Position numbers and translations under genes: made by a program. DNA of 64,000 bases from Bacteroidia bacterium (lineage in GTDB: Bacteria; Bacteroidota; Bacteroidia; J057): contig JAWPMV010000001.1 in assembly GCA_033391075.1 (NCBI GenBank), forward strand, positions 3,472,001 to 3,536,000, read 5' to 3'. Below the pieces are notes generated by a model. It did not search any database. It saw only the letters and a program-made list of their open reading frames with translations, and was not told where the DNA came from. Position 1 is the first letter of the stretch, and each line of letters opens with the position of its first letter. Below, one piece after another: positions 15,920 to 23,978 of the stretch.

Positions 15920-17725
15920 CTAGCGATCTTCAAGGCTCTCAAAGCTGAGCACCTCTGTATCATTTACCTTAACTACTCTTCCGTCCTTATATGCGCCTAT
16001 GTTTAAATAGGAATTGCTTTGACCAGAACGAAAATCATAACTGATATGCAAGCCTCTATAGGGAGGATGATTTCTCAAATAGCTTTCCAGGCTCATTGCC
16101 GGAGGATAATAGTTATCCAGCACATGAACCAGATACTTCCCCAGATCAAATCCCTGCACGCTGTATTCGCCCGGAGGAAGAAAGTATTTTTGTAGATATG
16201 CCTGGTAGAAATTGCGATACTTGACATCTTCATTTTGTGTATAAAAAGAGGAGGTAAAGGTCAATTCCAATGCCTGTTTCAAGCTTTCATCTATGGTACT
16301 ATAGCGCTTCCACATATGCGGTCCTCCCATGACTTTGATCGGCAGTTCCAGGGCCCTCAATTTGCTCATGATTAAGCCACAGGACTCTTCTGCACCTAAA
16401 ATAGGGATGTATACCCCATCCGGTTCCTGAAATTTCAGGGCTCGAACCAAATCGGGAATCTCATCTTTGGCTATTTCATAATCAGGATCTATAGGTATAG
16501 AAATTACAATTCCCCCCAATTGCTGGAAAGTCTCCGTAAATGCCTGGGCCATAAGGTCCGTACTTTTGGTCTGATTGGTCCAGACCACCACTTTTTCCAA
16601 CTCCAGAGAATCCCTCGCATATTGAGCCATCACCCGCCCATGTACCTGAACTTCAGGAGTGGCAAGGAAGGTAAACTGCTTATCATCAATCAGATTGGAT
16701 GAGGGGCTCAGGGGAACGATTTGAGGAGTCCCCGTTCGTTCTGCCCAACGTGAAATAACTTCTGACTGGGTATTAAAAATACTCCCCAGCACCAAATCCG
16801 GATAAAAATTATTGAGTTCGTAAAGCAGATCTTCGACCTTTTGAGAATCTTTAGCAGAATCAAAAATTCTAAATACAAAATCCTTGGATCTGTTTTCTGC
16901 TTCATCCAAAGCCATCTGCAGGCCTTCATAAAACTCCAAAGCCAATTTACTTTTTGCAGGTATTTCAATCAGGCTATCCCTATACATTCCATCTTCCAAA
17001 TGCAAGGGAAGGAAAACAGCTACTTTAAATTCATTGCGATCTCTGCGCCTTTTCTGCCTCCGCCTGTCAAACTGCCGGATGAGGTAATCTGATTTCTCAC
17101 CTCCATTTCTCAGCCATTTCCGATAAATATCTTTAGCTGTATCCCGATCGCCCCGGTTTAGGTATTGAAAACAGAGAGCTTCGAGAAATAAAAGCTTGTT
17201 GACCGAATCATAAGATTCAAGATAGCGTTCGAGGAAATAGTCATCAGCTGAAAAAGCGAATTCTCTCATTTTGAATTTGGCATCATCTCGTAAGGTTTTA
17301 TCTCTGGCACTATCAGCTACCCATTGAAAGAGTTTCATAGCCTGAACCTTCATATAATCATCTTCTCGCTCCATAAACAGGAGCGCCTTATGGTATTTGG
17401 AATCGCCTACATAGCGAGAACCGGGAAAATTGTGAATCAGGCTGTCGAACTGCATATGGGCTTCAAAAGGCTCACCTTTGAAGTAATGGCTAAGGCCCAA
17501 TAAGTAAATTGCAGCAGAAGTCGCCTGATGTTCGGGTCTGAGAAGTGCCCGCTTAAATTTGACCATGGCCCAATCATAGTCCCCTTCTTGCAAAGCAGAC
17601 TTGCCTTGAAAAATAAGTTCAGCAGCTTCCAGGTCCTCTTTGGGACCTTTATTCTTATTATTATTTTTCTGTGCTAACAGGCCAAGAGGAAAGATCAGAA
17701 TGATAGCAAGGATCCAAAAACGCAT
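15920..17725 (-). CDS. Exported TPR plus periplasmic-binding-protein-like protein
   Basis: This 601-residue protein has a signal peptide of about 18 residues ending GLLAQ. Residues 30-210 look like a TPR/BamD-type helical region (YLLGLSHYFKGEPFEAHMQF, RYVGDSKYHKALLFM). A basic hinge (DRRRQKRRRDRNEFK) leads into a type I periplasmic-binding fold at about 225-590, beginning KVAVFLPLHL and including ALEFYEGLQMALDEAE. The fold resembles Leu/Ile/Val-type receptors. The combination recalls LpoA-like penicillin-binding-protein activators, which also join TPR and binding-protein folds, but that link is structural analogy only. No ABC transporter genes are nearby, so a transport role is doubtful. Confidence 0.75.
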   Translation of the reverse strand: MRFWILAIILIFPLGLLAQKNNNKNKGPKEDLEAAELIFQGKSALQEGDYDWAMVKFKRALLRPEHQATSAAIYLLGLSHYFKGEPFEAHMQFDSLIHNFPGSRYVGDSKYHKALLFMEREDDYMKVQAMKLFQWVADSARDKTLRDDAKFKMREFAFSADDYFLERYLESYDSVNKLLFLEALCFQYLNRGDRDTAKDIYRKWLRNGGEKSDYLIRQFDRRRQKRRRDRNEFKVAVFLPLHLEDGMYRDSLIEIPAKSKLALEFYEGLQMALDEAENRSKDFVFRIFDSAKDSQKVEDLLYELNNFYPDLVLGSIFNTQSEVISRWAERTGTPQIVPLSPSSNLIDDKQFTFLATPEVQVHGRVMAQYARDSLELEKVVVWTNQTKSTDLMAQAFTETFQQLGGIVISIPIDPDYEIAKDEIPDLVRALKFQEPDGVYIPILGAEESCGLIMSKLRALELPIKVMGGPHMWKRYSTIDESLKQALELTFTSSFYTQNEDVKYRNFYQAYLQKYFLPPGEYSVQGFDLGKYLVHVLDNYYPPAMSLESYLRNHPPYRGLHISYDFRSGQSNSYLNIGAYKDGRVVKVNDTEVLSFESLEDR

Positions 17726-17835
17726 AAAGGAGTGAATGTTTTTTCTAAAAACGGAGATATTAAGCTTTCGTTATAAATTCGCCCAATAAAAATACCCATA
17801 TTTGGGTTCGGATTGATTTAGGAGCTGTTTTATAT

Positions 17836-19941
17836 ATGTATAATATCTGGAACAAAGAAATAACCTACCTAAAAAAAGTAGGCCCCAAGCGGGCGGAGCT
17901 CCTCGCATCCGAAAGCAATATCCGGGTTTATTCCGACCTTTTAAACTATTTCCCAAGAAAATATCTGGACAGATCGCGAGTAAGTAAAATAGGCTCCCTG
18001 ACAGGAGATGAGGGCTTTACTACTTTATTAGGAAGGATTACTGATACAGATTTGGTAAAAGGACAAAGAGGAAAGAGTCGCCTGGTTGCAACTTTTAAGG
18101 ATGATAGTGGCACTGCAGAACTCGTATGGTTTCAGGGGGTAAAATGGATGCAAAAAAATTTGGTGATTGGGGAAGAAGTAGCTCTTTTTGGTCGTCCGAG
18201 TCGATATGGAAAGAAAATTAGCTTCACCCATCCGGAAATCGATCACCTAAAAGACAAAGAAGAAGATCAGCAATCTTTTCTTCCGATAATACCCGCCTAT
18301 CCGTCTAATGAAAAACTTGGGAGAGTAGGACTGGATTCCAGAGGATTCAGAACTATCGTGCAAAAACTGTTGGAGGAAACGGAAAATATGATTCCGGAGA
18401 CCCTTTCACAGCCACTGATGGATACCTACAAGCTCATTAGCAGAAGGGAAGCCATCAAGCATATACATTTCCCTCCCAGTTTTGTTGCCCTCAAAAGTGC
18501 CCAATACCGCCTCAAGTTTGAGGAGTTTTTCTACTTCCAATTGATGCTGGCCCGGAGAAGGAAACACGCAAAGGTCCAGAATCAGAGCAGTCCTTTTCGC
18601 AAGATCGGCCAATATTTCAATGGCTTTTTTGAGAAGCATATGCCTTTCGAATTAACGGATGCCCAGAAAAGAGTCCTCAGGGAAATCCGGAAAGATTTAG
18701 GGCAGCCTATCCAGATGAATCGACTCGTGCAGGGAGATGTTGGGAGTGGAAAGACCATGGTCGCCTTTATGAGTATGCTGATGGCCAAGGATAATGGCTT
18801 TCAGGCCGCTATTATGGCTCCGACAGCTATCCTGGCAGAGCAGCACTATAAGAAAATCACTCAGATGGCTGAAAAGGTGGGCATGACGAGCTGCCTATTG
18901 GTCGGTGGGCAAAAGAAGAAAGAAAGAACCGCAATTTTGGAGAGCATAGCTGATGGAAGTGTCGATATCGCTATTGGGACCCATGCGCTTATCGAGGATA
19001 CCGTTGTTTTCAAAAAACTGGGACTTGTGGTGGTAGATGAGCAGCATAAATTTGGGGTAAAGCAAAGAGCCAGACTTTGGCAAAAAGCCGAACCTTTCCC
19101 CCACAACCTCATCATGACCGCTACGCCTATCCCTCGTACTCTCGCTATGAGTTTGTATGGGGATGTAGATGTTTCCATTATAGACGAACTTCCTCCGGGA
19201 AGAAAGCCCGTTAAAACTGTAGTCAGAGGAGAATCCAAAAGACTGGAAGTGCTGGGCTTTATTCGGGACCAATTGGAGAAGGGCATGCAAGCCTATGTAG
19301 TTTATCCCCTGGTAGAAGAATCCGAAAAACTGGACTACCTCGCAGCTGTAAAAGGTTTTGAACTTCTGGAGCGATATTATAAAAATTTCCGGGTGGGAAT
19401 TGTTCATGGGCGCCAACATGCCGACGACAAGGAAATGGAGATGCAGCGATTTGTAGAAAACAAGACCCAAATCCTGGTTTCCACAACCGTAATAGAAGTA
19501 GGAGTAGATGTACCCAATGCTTCCGTAATGGTAATCGAGAATGCTGAGAAGTTCGGCCTTTCCCAACTACACCAATTAAGGGGTCGGGTAGGCAGAGGCA
19601 GTGATCAGGCATATTGTATCCTGATGGCAGGAAAAAAGGTTTCTAAAGAAGGTAGGAAACGGCTGGGAGCCATGCGAGATACCAATGATGGCTTCAAGAT
19701 TTCAGAAGTAGACCTCGAACTCAGAGGGCCAGGAGACTTCCTCGGAGTTCGCCAGAGTGGTTTGCCAGAATTTCAGCTGGCAAATATTGTAGAAGATCGG
19801 GATTTGCTTGAAAATGCTCGCAAAGCAGCTTTTGATCTGGTCGAAAGGGATCCAGCCCTCCAATTGGAAGAAAACAAGCTTGTTGCTTATTATTTCAAGC
19901 AATACATGAAGATTTACGGGCACATCGGTACCCTCGCCTGA
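17836..19941 (+). CDS. recG: ATP-dependent DNA helicase RecG
   Basis: This 701-residue protein has full-length RecG architecture. The N-terminal wedge/OB domain (about 1-240) starts with an HhH-like VGPKRAELL. The helicase core has Walker A GDVGSGKT at 300-307, DEQH at 401-404 and TATPIPRT. The second RecA-like lobe ends in QLRGRVGRG. The TRG-like C-terminus contains the DLELRGPGDFLGVRQSG hallmark. RecG remodels stalled replication forks and branch-migrates Holliday junctions; ruvC lies 8 kb downstream in the same window. The stop codon directly abuts the stop of the convergent T9SS gene, with no gap for a dedicated terminator. Confidence 0.96.
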   Translation: MYNIWNKEITYLKKVGPKRAELLASESNIRVYSDLLNYFPRKYLDRSRVSKIGSLTGDEGFTTLLGRITDTDLVKGQRGKSRLVATFKDDSGTAELVWFQGVKWMQKNLVIGEEVALFGRPSRYGKKISFTHPEIDHLKDKEEDQQSFLPIIPAYPSNEKLGRVGLDSRGFRTIVQKLLEETENMIPETLSQPLMDTYKLISRREAIKHIHFPPSFVALKSAQYRLKFEEFFYFQLMLARRRKHAKVQNQSSPFRKIGQYFNGFFEKHMPFELTDAQKRVLREIRKDLGQPIQMNRLVQGDVGSGKTMVAFMSMLMAKDNGFQAAIMAPTAILAEQHYKKITQMAEKVGMTSCLLVGGQKKKERTAILESIADGSVDIAIGTHALIEDTVVFKKLGLVVVDEQHKFGVKQRARLWQKAEPFPHNLIMTATPIPRTLAMSLYGDVDVSIIDELPPGRKPVKTVVRGESKRLEVLGFIRDQLEKGMQAYVVYPLVEESEKLDYLAAVKGFELLERYYKNFRVGIVHGRQHADDKEMEMQRFVENKTQILVSTTVIEVGVDVPNASVMVIENAEKFGLSQLHQLRGRVGRGSDQAYCILMAGKKVSKEGRKRLGAMRDTNDGFKISEVDLELRGPGDFLGVRQSGLPEFQLANIVEDRDLLENARKAAFDLVERDPALQLEENKLVAYYFKQYMKIYGHIGTLA

Positions 19942-21210
19942 TTATTCCTTCAGGAACTTCTCCAGATAGGTCTTTCCACTTTCATCCCTCAGCTGCAACA
20001 CATACAGCCCAGGACTCAATCCTTCGCTTGCGATCTCAAGAAGATTCTGACCCAAAATATTTCGTCCTTTTTCCTCCAGGACCAATTTCCCCTGAAGATC
20101 AATAATGTTAATGTCAATGGTTCGACTTTCGATCGAAGCCACATTGATAAATAATCGGGACTGAACCGGATTGGGTCTTAGCTCAAGTTTATTGTATGCA
20201 ATATTGGGATCTACAGAAACGGTATTTCCAATAGGCTGGAAACGAGAAATCGTATCATTCGTAACATCATCATCTGTTCCGAAGCCACTGATCCATACTT
20301 TGAGTGGCACACTGGCTTCCGTAGAAGGCTTCCAGGCTGAATCGGCTACCCAATTGATGGTATCGTTTGGCATGAGTTCAAAACTATCTGCTACTCCGAA
20401 GCTGAATATTTCATCCCCACTTATCGTACAGGTTATTCTCAGCTGAGAAGAATCAAAAACAACCGGACTAAGGCCTCTATTAATAATTGACCCCGTGATA
20501 AATACAGAATCACCCGGATTTACATCCAATTCATCTACCTGAAACATAGCCATGTCAAAATTCTCAACTTCGGCCAGGCGCACATCATCAATTGCCAGAA
20601 TAAATTTATCTGTTGAAGTATGACGAAAAGCAATGTAAACCGTTTGTCCTCCATAGTCCGCAAGACTAGCTGTTTCAAAAGTAAAATCACTTCCCTGATC
20701 TGCTACTGTATATACAGCAGGATTGGCCAGAAATCCGGCTTCGTCAGGCGTTGTGGTTGAAACCCGAATCTCATAGCTTTCTCCAAACTCTACATCCTGT
20801 GAGTAAGCATACCAACTCAGACAGGTATTATTGGGAAGCGTTAGCTGAGGAAGGATGAGGTAATCATTGCTGGTACCAACGGTATCCTCATAATAGGAAG
20901 GGGAAGCAAAAATCTTATTAACGCGAAGATTATCTTTAAAATCTGCTACGCCTTGCCAGCCGGGATTTGGAGTAAGAAAAGTTATTTCGCCATTTGGCTC
21001 TAACATATCCACATCCAGCACCTGCCATCCTGCAGGGAGACCATTGGTAAAGTCTTCTTCCAGAATCACGTTTCCGCCACAGGGAAACCTTCTAAAGCGA
21101 TTTAAATCTTCTTCTGGTGCAGGAAAACCGGAACGACTGGTTTTCTGTGCAAAAAGGGGAAGATTGATCAGGATAAGTAATAAGGTGGATATAAGGATAC
21201 GCATATACAA
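19942..21210 (-). CDS. Secreted protein with T9SS type A sorting domain
   Basis: This protein of about 422 residues has a signal peptide ending LPLFAQ (the start could also be the Met at 21204). The middle region, with a GLPAGWQVLD entry, DYLILPQLTL and FRHTSTDKFILAIDDVRL, looks like a choice-of-anchor/MAM-like jelly-roll module, followed by an Ig-like segment. The last 75 residues (ELRPNPVQSRLFINV ... GLYVLQLRD) are a T9SS type A sorting domain. It should be exported through the type IX system and retained or released at the cell surface. The ligand is unknown. It is transcribed in the same direction as rpmB but separated from it by a terminator. Confidence 0.85.
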   Translation of the reverse strand: MYMRILISTLLLILINLPLFAQKTSRSGFPAPEEDLNRFRRFPCGGNVILEEDFTNGLPAGWQVLDVDMLEPNGEITFLTPNPGWQGVADFKDNLRVNKIFASPSYYEDTVGTSNDYLILPQLTLPNNTCLSWYAYSQDVEFGESYEIRVSTTTPDEAGFLANPAVYTVADQGSDFTFETASLADYGGQTVYIAFRHTSTDKFILAIDDVRLAEVENFDMAMFQVDELDVNPGDSVFITGSIINRGLSPVVFDSSQLRITCTISGDEIFSFGVADSFELMPNDTINWVADSAWKPSTEASVPLKVWISGFGTDDDVTNDTISRFQPIGNTVSVDPNIAYNKLELRPNPVQSRLFINVASIESRTIDINIIDLQGKLVLEEKGRNILGQNLLEIASEGLSPGLYVLQLRDESGKTYLEKFLKE

Positions 21211-21259
21211 GCTAGTCTTTAGATAGATTGTCGTTCAATTTTAGGAAAACGTTGCCTAC

Positions 21260-21297
21260 TAAAAACGAAAAAACTCAAATTACATGGGTAATTTGAG
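21260..21297 (-). terminator. Terminator of rpmB
   Basis: CTCAAATTAC (21274-21283) and GTAATTTGAG (21288-21297) form a perfect 10-bp stem with a 4-base loop. Read on the minus strand it is followed by six T and a second T run. It lies 26 bases after the rpmB stop. Confidence 0.85.
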
Positions 21298-21317
21298 CTC
21301 TTCCGATCTCTACACGA
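21297..21317 (-). other. Sequencing-adapter-like 13-mer beside rpmB
   Basis: On the minus strand 21309-21297 reads AGATCGGAAGAGC, identical to the start of the common Illumina adapter read-through sequence. It is immediately preceded by TCGTGTAG (21317-21310), a word that also occurs in that adapter just after AGATCGGAAGAGCG. The words are in scrambled order. It could be chance, or a trace of adapter or a misjoin in the assembly between rpmB and its terminator. Confidence 0.4.
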
Positions 21318-21322
21318 GAGAA

Positions 21323-21559
21323 TTATACTTTTTGACCACGGGCTCTCATTTCTTTGACAACCGCAGTGATTCCTTTCTTATTGATATCTCTAATGCCTTT
21401 AGCAGAAACTTTCAGGCTGATCCAACGATCTTCTTCAGGAAGGTAAAACTTTTTCTTGAAGAGGTTAGGGTAAAACTTACGCTTTACTTTATTGTTTGAT
21501 TTGGAAACATGGTTTCCAGAGATAGTTTTCTTTCCGGTAACTTGACAAACTCTAGCCAT
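21323..21559 (-). CDS. rpmB: 50S ribosomal protein L28
   Basis: This 78-residue protein is a complete bacterial L28. It starts MARVCQVTGKK (one Cys of the ancestral zinc site remains), and the middle NHVSKSNNKVKRKFYPNL is the conserved rRNA-contact segment. In many Bacteroidota rpmB is followed by rpmG and a small DUF4295 gene. Here neither follows; a terminator comes 26 bases later. Upstream, on the minus strand, TTTG and TATTTG spaced by 21 bases lie about 60-90 bases before the ATG and may be its promoter. Confidence 0.95.
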   Translation of the reverse strand: MARVCQVTGKKTISGNHVSKSNNKVKRKFYPNLFKKKFYLPEEDRWISLKVSAKGIRDINKKGITAVVKEMRARGQKV

Positions 21560-21669
21560 TTTCTTCGCTTAAATGATTTAATTCTATAGGATATACCTAT
21601 TAATTCTTTCGGAGCGCAAATATCAGAAATATTCCTAAAAGTTCAAACAATAGAGCCTGAAAATAAATA

Positions 21670-21700
21670 CCGATGCATAGATTTATCATCCATGCATCGG
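21670..21700 (-). terminator. Hairpin downstream of the M48 protease gene
   Basis: CCGATGCAT (21670-21678) and ATGCATCGG (21692-21700) form a perfect 9-bp stem with a 13-base loop. On the minus strand it is followed by an imperfect T-rich stretch. It separates the M48 gene from rpmB. Confidence 0.65.
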
Positions 21701-21722
21701 ATTTCTATCTTTTCAAGGACTC

Positions 21723-22583
21723 TTATTTATAACTTTTGGCCAATTGAAGGGCTTCAGGCGCCCATTCTGCCAGATTATTCGCTCGGGTTTGAGGAGAAGG
21801 GTGGGTACTCATAAATTCAGGAGGCGTTTCTCCCCCTTTTTGTTGCATACGCTGCCAGAAAGGTGCAGCCTGGTACACATCATAACCGGCAATTGCCATG
21901 AGATACAAACCGATTTGATCCGCTTCAGATTCATGTTTCCGGCTAAACGGAAGCAATACGCCTACTTGAGCACCAAGTCCCATAGCCGCCATAAATACCG
22001 ACTGGGTTCTTTCGGCCTTTTGTTTTTCTTCTGCCGTTTGTGATTGCCCATTGCGAGATTGCATATATACACCGATCCCTGCGAGGGCTCCCTGCAATCC
22101 CAGGGTTTGGGTCATTCGCTCGTTTCCGTGATGCGCTAGTGCATGTGCCAATTCATGCCCCATAACAACAGCTAAGCCATTATCATCTTTAGCGACAGGC
22201 AAAATTCCGGAATAAACTACAATCTTACCTCCCGGCATGGCCCAGGCATTGACTGCTTTATCATCCACCAGGTTAAATTCCCAATCAAACTCCTTCAATT
22301 CATCTGCCAGTCCATTTGCCCGATAATATTTTTCAACGGCCTGCTGGATTCGCTTCCCTACCCTACGAACCCTTTCCGCATCAGTCCCGCTTCTGACCAC
22401 CTTATTATTTTTCAGGAAATCATTGTATTGGGACAAACTCATTTCATTTAAAGTAGAACCGGGAATCAGCTTTACCTGTTTCCGATCCGTAAAAACTACT
22501 TTCGAACAAGAAACCAGGATCAAACTGGCGATAAGTAAAAGGGGAAGGATGGGGGTTTTGCTAATTATTGTCTTGACTTGCAT
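21723..22583 (-). CDS. M48-family metallopeptidase lipoprotein
   Basis: This protein of about 286 residues has a lipoprotein signal with Cys26 in LILVSC. The zinc site HELAHALAHHGNE (HExxH) and the downstream glutamate in HESEADQIGLYLMAIAGYD define an M48B/LoiP-BepA-like protease. These periplasmic enzymes help quality control of outer-membrane proteins. There is no TPR extension like that of BepA, so it resembles the short LoiP/YcaL type. I chose the ATG at 22583 because it begins the signal peptide; the longer in-frame start at 22730 adds 49 residues with no signal. STHPSPQTRANNL near the C-terminus is also typical of the family. Confidence 0.9.
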   Translation of the reverse strand: MQVKTIISKTPILPLLLIASLILVSCSKVVFTDRKQVKLIPGSTLNEMSLSQYNDFLKNNKVVRSGTDAERVRRVGKRIQQAVEKYYRANGLADELKEFDWEFNLVDDKAVNAWAMPGGKIVVYSGILPVAKDDNGLAVVMGHELAHALAHHGNERMTQTLGLQGALAGIGVYMQSRNGQSQTAEEKQKAERTQSVFMAAMGLGAQVGVLLPFSRKHESEADQIGLYLMAIAGYDVYQAAPFWQRMQQKGGETPPEFMSTHPSPQTRANNLAEWAPEALQLAKSYK

Positions 22584-22722
22584 GTAAGCATTTAATTTGG
22601 TGGAATATTTCGAGTCTTCAGTAGACTTGAGAATACATAGTGATACTATATTAGTAAGACGAAAGTTACAAAGGCTTGTCACCTGTGTTGATGCTTTATA
22701 CAAGCGTGTAGAAACAAATACT

Positions 22723-22754
22723 TTTGGCAATCGTAAGATTTTTTATTAGTTTTG
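22723..22754 (+). promoter_or_regulatory. greA promoter
   Basis: TTTG (22723-22726), 20 bases, then TAGTTTTG (22747-22754) matches the Bacteroidota promoter consensus exactly. The start would lie near 22760, giving a 5' leader of about 140 bases before greA. The gap from 22584 to 22901 holds only this promoter and the leader hairpins. Confidence 0.7.
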
Positions 22755-22830
22755 ATTACTATCGAGACACAAATTTGGGTTGGCTGTTCTAGCTAGCCCT
22801 ATTATTTTTTTGTTTTTAATTGAATGAATA

Positions 22831-22875
22831 AGTCCTCTAAAAGAGGCATTAGGACCAAAACAAAGGGTCCTGGAC
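22831..22875 (+). promoter_or_regulatory. Hairpins in the greA 5' leader
   Basis: CCTCT/AGAGG (22834-22838 with 22842-22846, loop AAA) is followed by AGGACC/GGTCCT (22851-22856 with 22866-22871). GTCC at 22832-22835 and GGAC at 22872-22875 could pair with parts of the second stem instead, so alternative folds exist. No T-tract follows. Regulatory use is speculative. Confidence 0.35.
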
Positions 22876-22901
22876 AATGTTTTATCTTAAATTTTACAGC
22901 T

Positions 22902-23375
22902 ATGAGTGATGTGACGTATTTGACTCGGGAAGGCTATGAAAAGCTAAAAGCTGAATTAGATGACCTCAAAGGAAGAGGTCGGAGTGAAATTGCAAAAGCA
23001 ATCCAAAAAGCACGCGAAATGGGTGACTTGAGTGAAAATGCAGAATATGATGCTGCCAAGGATGCTCAGGGACTACTCGAAATGAAAATTGCCAAATTGG
23101 AAGGCACCATTGCTGGTGCCAGAATTCTGGATGGGTCGGACTTGAATACCGACAAAGCCTATATTTTATGTAAGGTAAAGGTCAAGAATCTGAAAATGAA
23201 GAAGACCTTTACGTATACCCTGGTTGCTGAGGAAGAAGCAGACCTCAAAGCTGGAAAGATTTCGATTAAATCACCCGTTGGAAAAGGGATTCTGGGTAAA
23301 GAGGTAGGAGATTTGATTGAAATTGATGTTCCTGCCGGAAAACTACAATTCGAACTTCTGGAAATCAGCAGATAG
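22902..23375 (+). CDS. greA: Transcription elongation factor GreA
   Basis: This 157-residue protein has the GreA architecture. The N-terminal coiled coil (about 8-75) contains the two acidic tip residues within GDLSENAEYDAAKD that trigger RNA polymerase transcript cleavage. The C-terminal FKBP-like domain ends SPVGKGILGKEVGD, typical of GreA. It rescues backtracked RNA polymerase. I use the ATG at 22902; an in-frame ATG at 22824 would add 26 basic residues absent from family members. The HIT gene begins immediately after its stop codon, so they form one operon. Confidence 0.94.
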   Translation: MSDVTYLTREGYEKLKAELDDLKGRGRSEIAKAIQKAREMGDLSENAEYDAAKDAQGLLEMKIAKLEGTIAGARILDGSDLNTDKAYILCKVKVKNLKMKKTFTYTLVAEEEADLKAGKISIKSPVGKGILGKEVGDLIEIDVPAGKLQFELLEISR

Positions 23376-23768
23376 ATGGCCTCAATATTCACACGGATCG
23401 TAAAAGGAGAAATACCCTGTCATAAAGTTGCGGAAACAGAAGATTATCTGGCCTTTCTGGACATCTCTCCAGTTGCCAGAGGCCATGTACTCGCGATTCC
23501 CAAACAGGAAGTTGATTACCTCTTCGATCTGGGTGATGATGCTTATGTAGGGCTACAGCTATTCGCCAAAGAAGTAGCTATTGCCCTCAAAGCTGCGATT
23601 CCCTGTGAAAGAATAGGTACAGCCGTTATTGGGCTGGAAGTACCTCACACCCATATCCATTTGATTCCTATCAATAGTATCGACGATCTCAATTTTAGCA
23701 AACCCAAGCTCAAATTGAGCCAGGAAGAATTGGCCGAGATCGCAGAGCAGATACGAACGAAACTATAA
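23376..23768 (+). CDS. HIT-family nucleotide hydrolase/transferase
   Basis: This 130-residue protein has the histidine triad HTHIHLIPI (about residues 88-96), with the middle histidine as nucleophile. The N-terminal SIFTRIVKGEIPCHKVAE is typical of the HINT/PKCI branch. These enzymes cleave nucleoside phosphoramidates or dinucleoside polyphosphates. Start follows directly on the greA stop (23375/23376), which indicates translational coupling. Pairing of greA with a HIT gene is, to my knowledge, common in this phylum. A terminator follows. Confidence 0.92.
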   Translation: MASIFTRIVKGEIPCHKVAETEDYLAFLDISPVARGHVLAIPKQEVDYLFDLGDDAYVGLQLFAKEVAIALKAAIPCERIGTAVIGLEVPHTHIHLIPINSIDDLNFSKPKLKLSQEELAEIAEQIRTKL

Positions 23769-23792
23769 GAAAAAACCAATACAACTCTTTCT

Positions 23793-23822
23793 CCCCTTCA
23801 GCTTCTGAAGGGGATTTTTTTT
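23793..23822 (+). terminator. Terminator of the greA-HIT operon
   Basis: CCCCTTCAG (23793-23801) and CTGAAGGGG (23805-23813) form a perfect stem with a 3-base loop, followed by A and eight T residues. Confidence 0.92.
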
Positions 23823-23978
23823 GACCTTCCATGCCATTTATCTTTTCTGACTGTCTATTTGACGGAAGAATTTGGGGACTGCTGTAAAATTATCAACTCG
23901 GTCGTTTGGGTATTGTGTGAAAGCATAATGCTCCCTACTCAAATTGCTTCCCATTTACATAGTTTAAATAGGATAAAA

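Noticed and set aside
18895-19566. 223-residue minus-strand frame
   Set aside because: Antisense shadow of the recG helicase core, whose motifs are intact.
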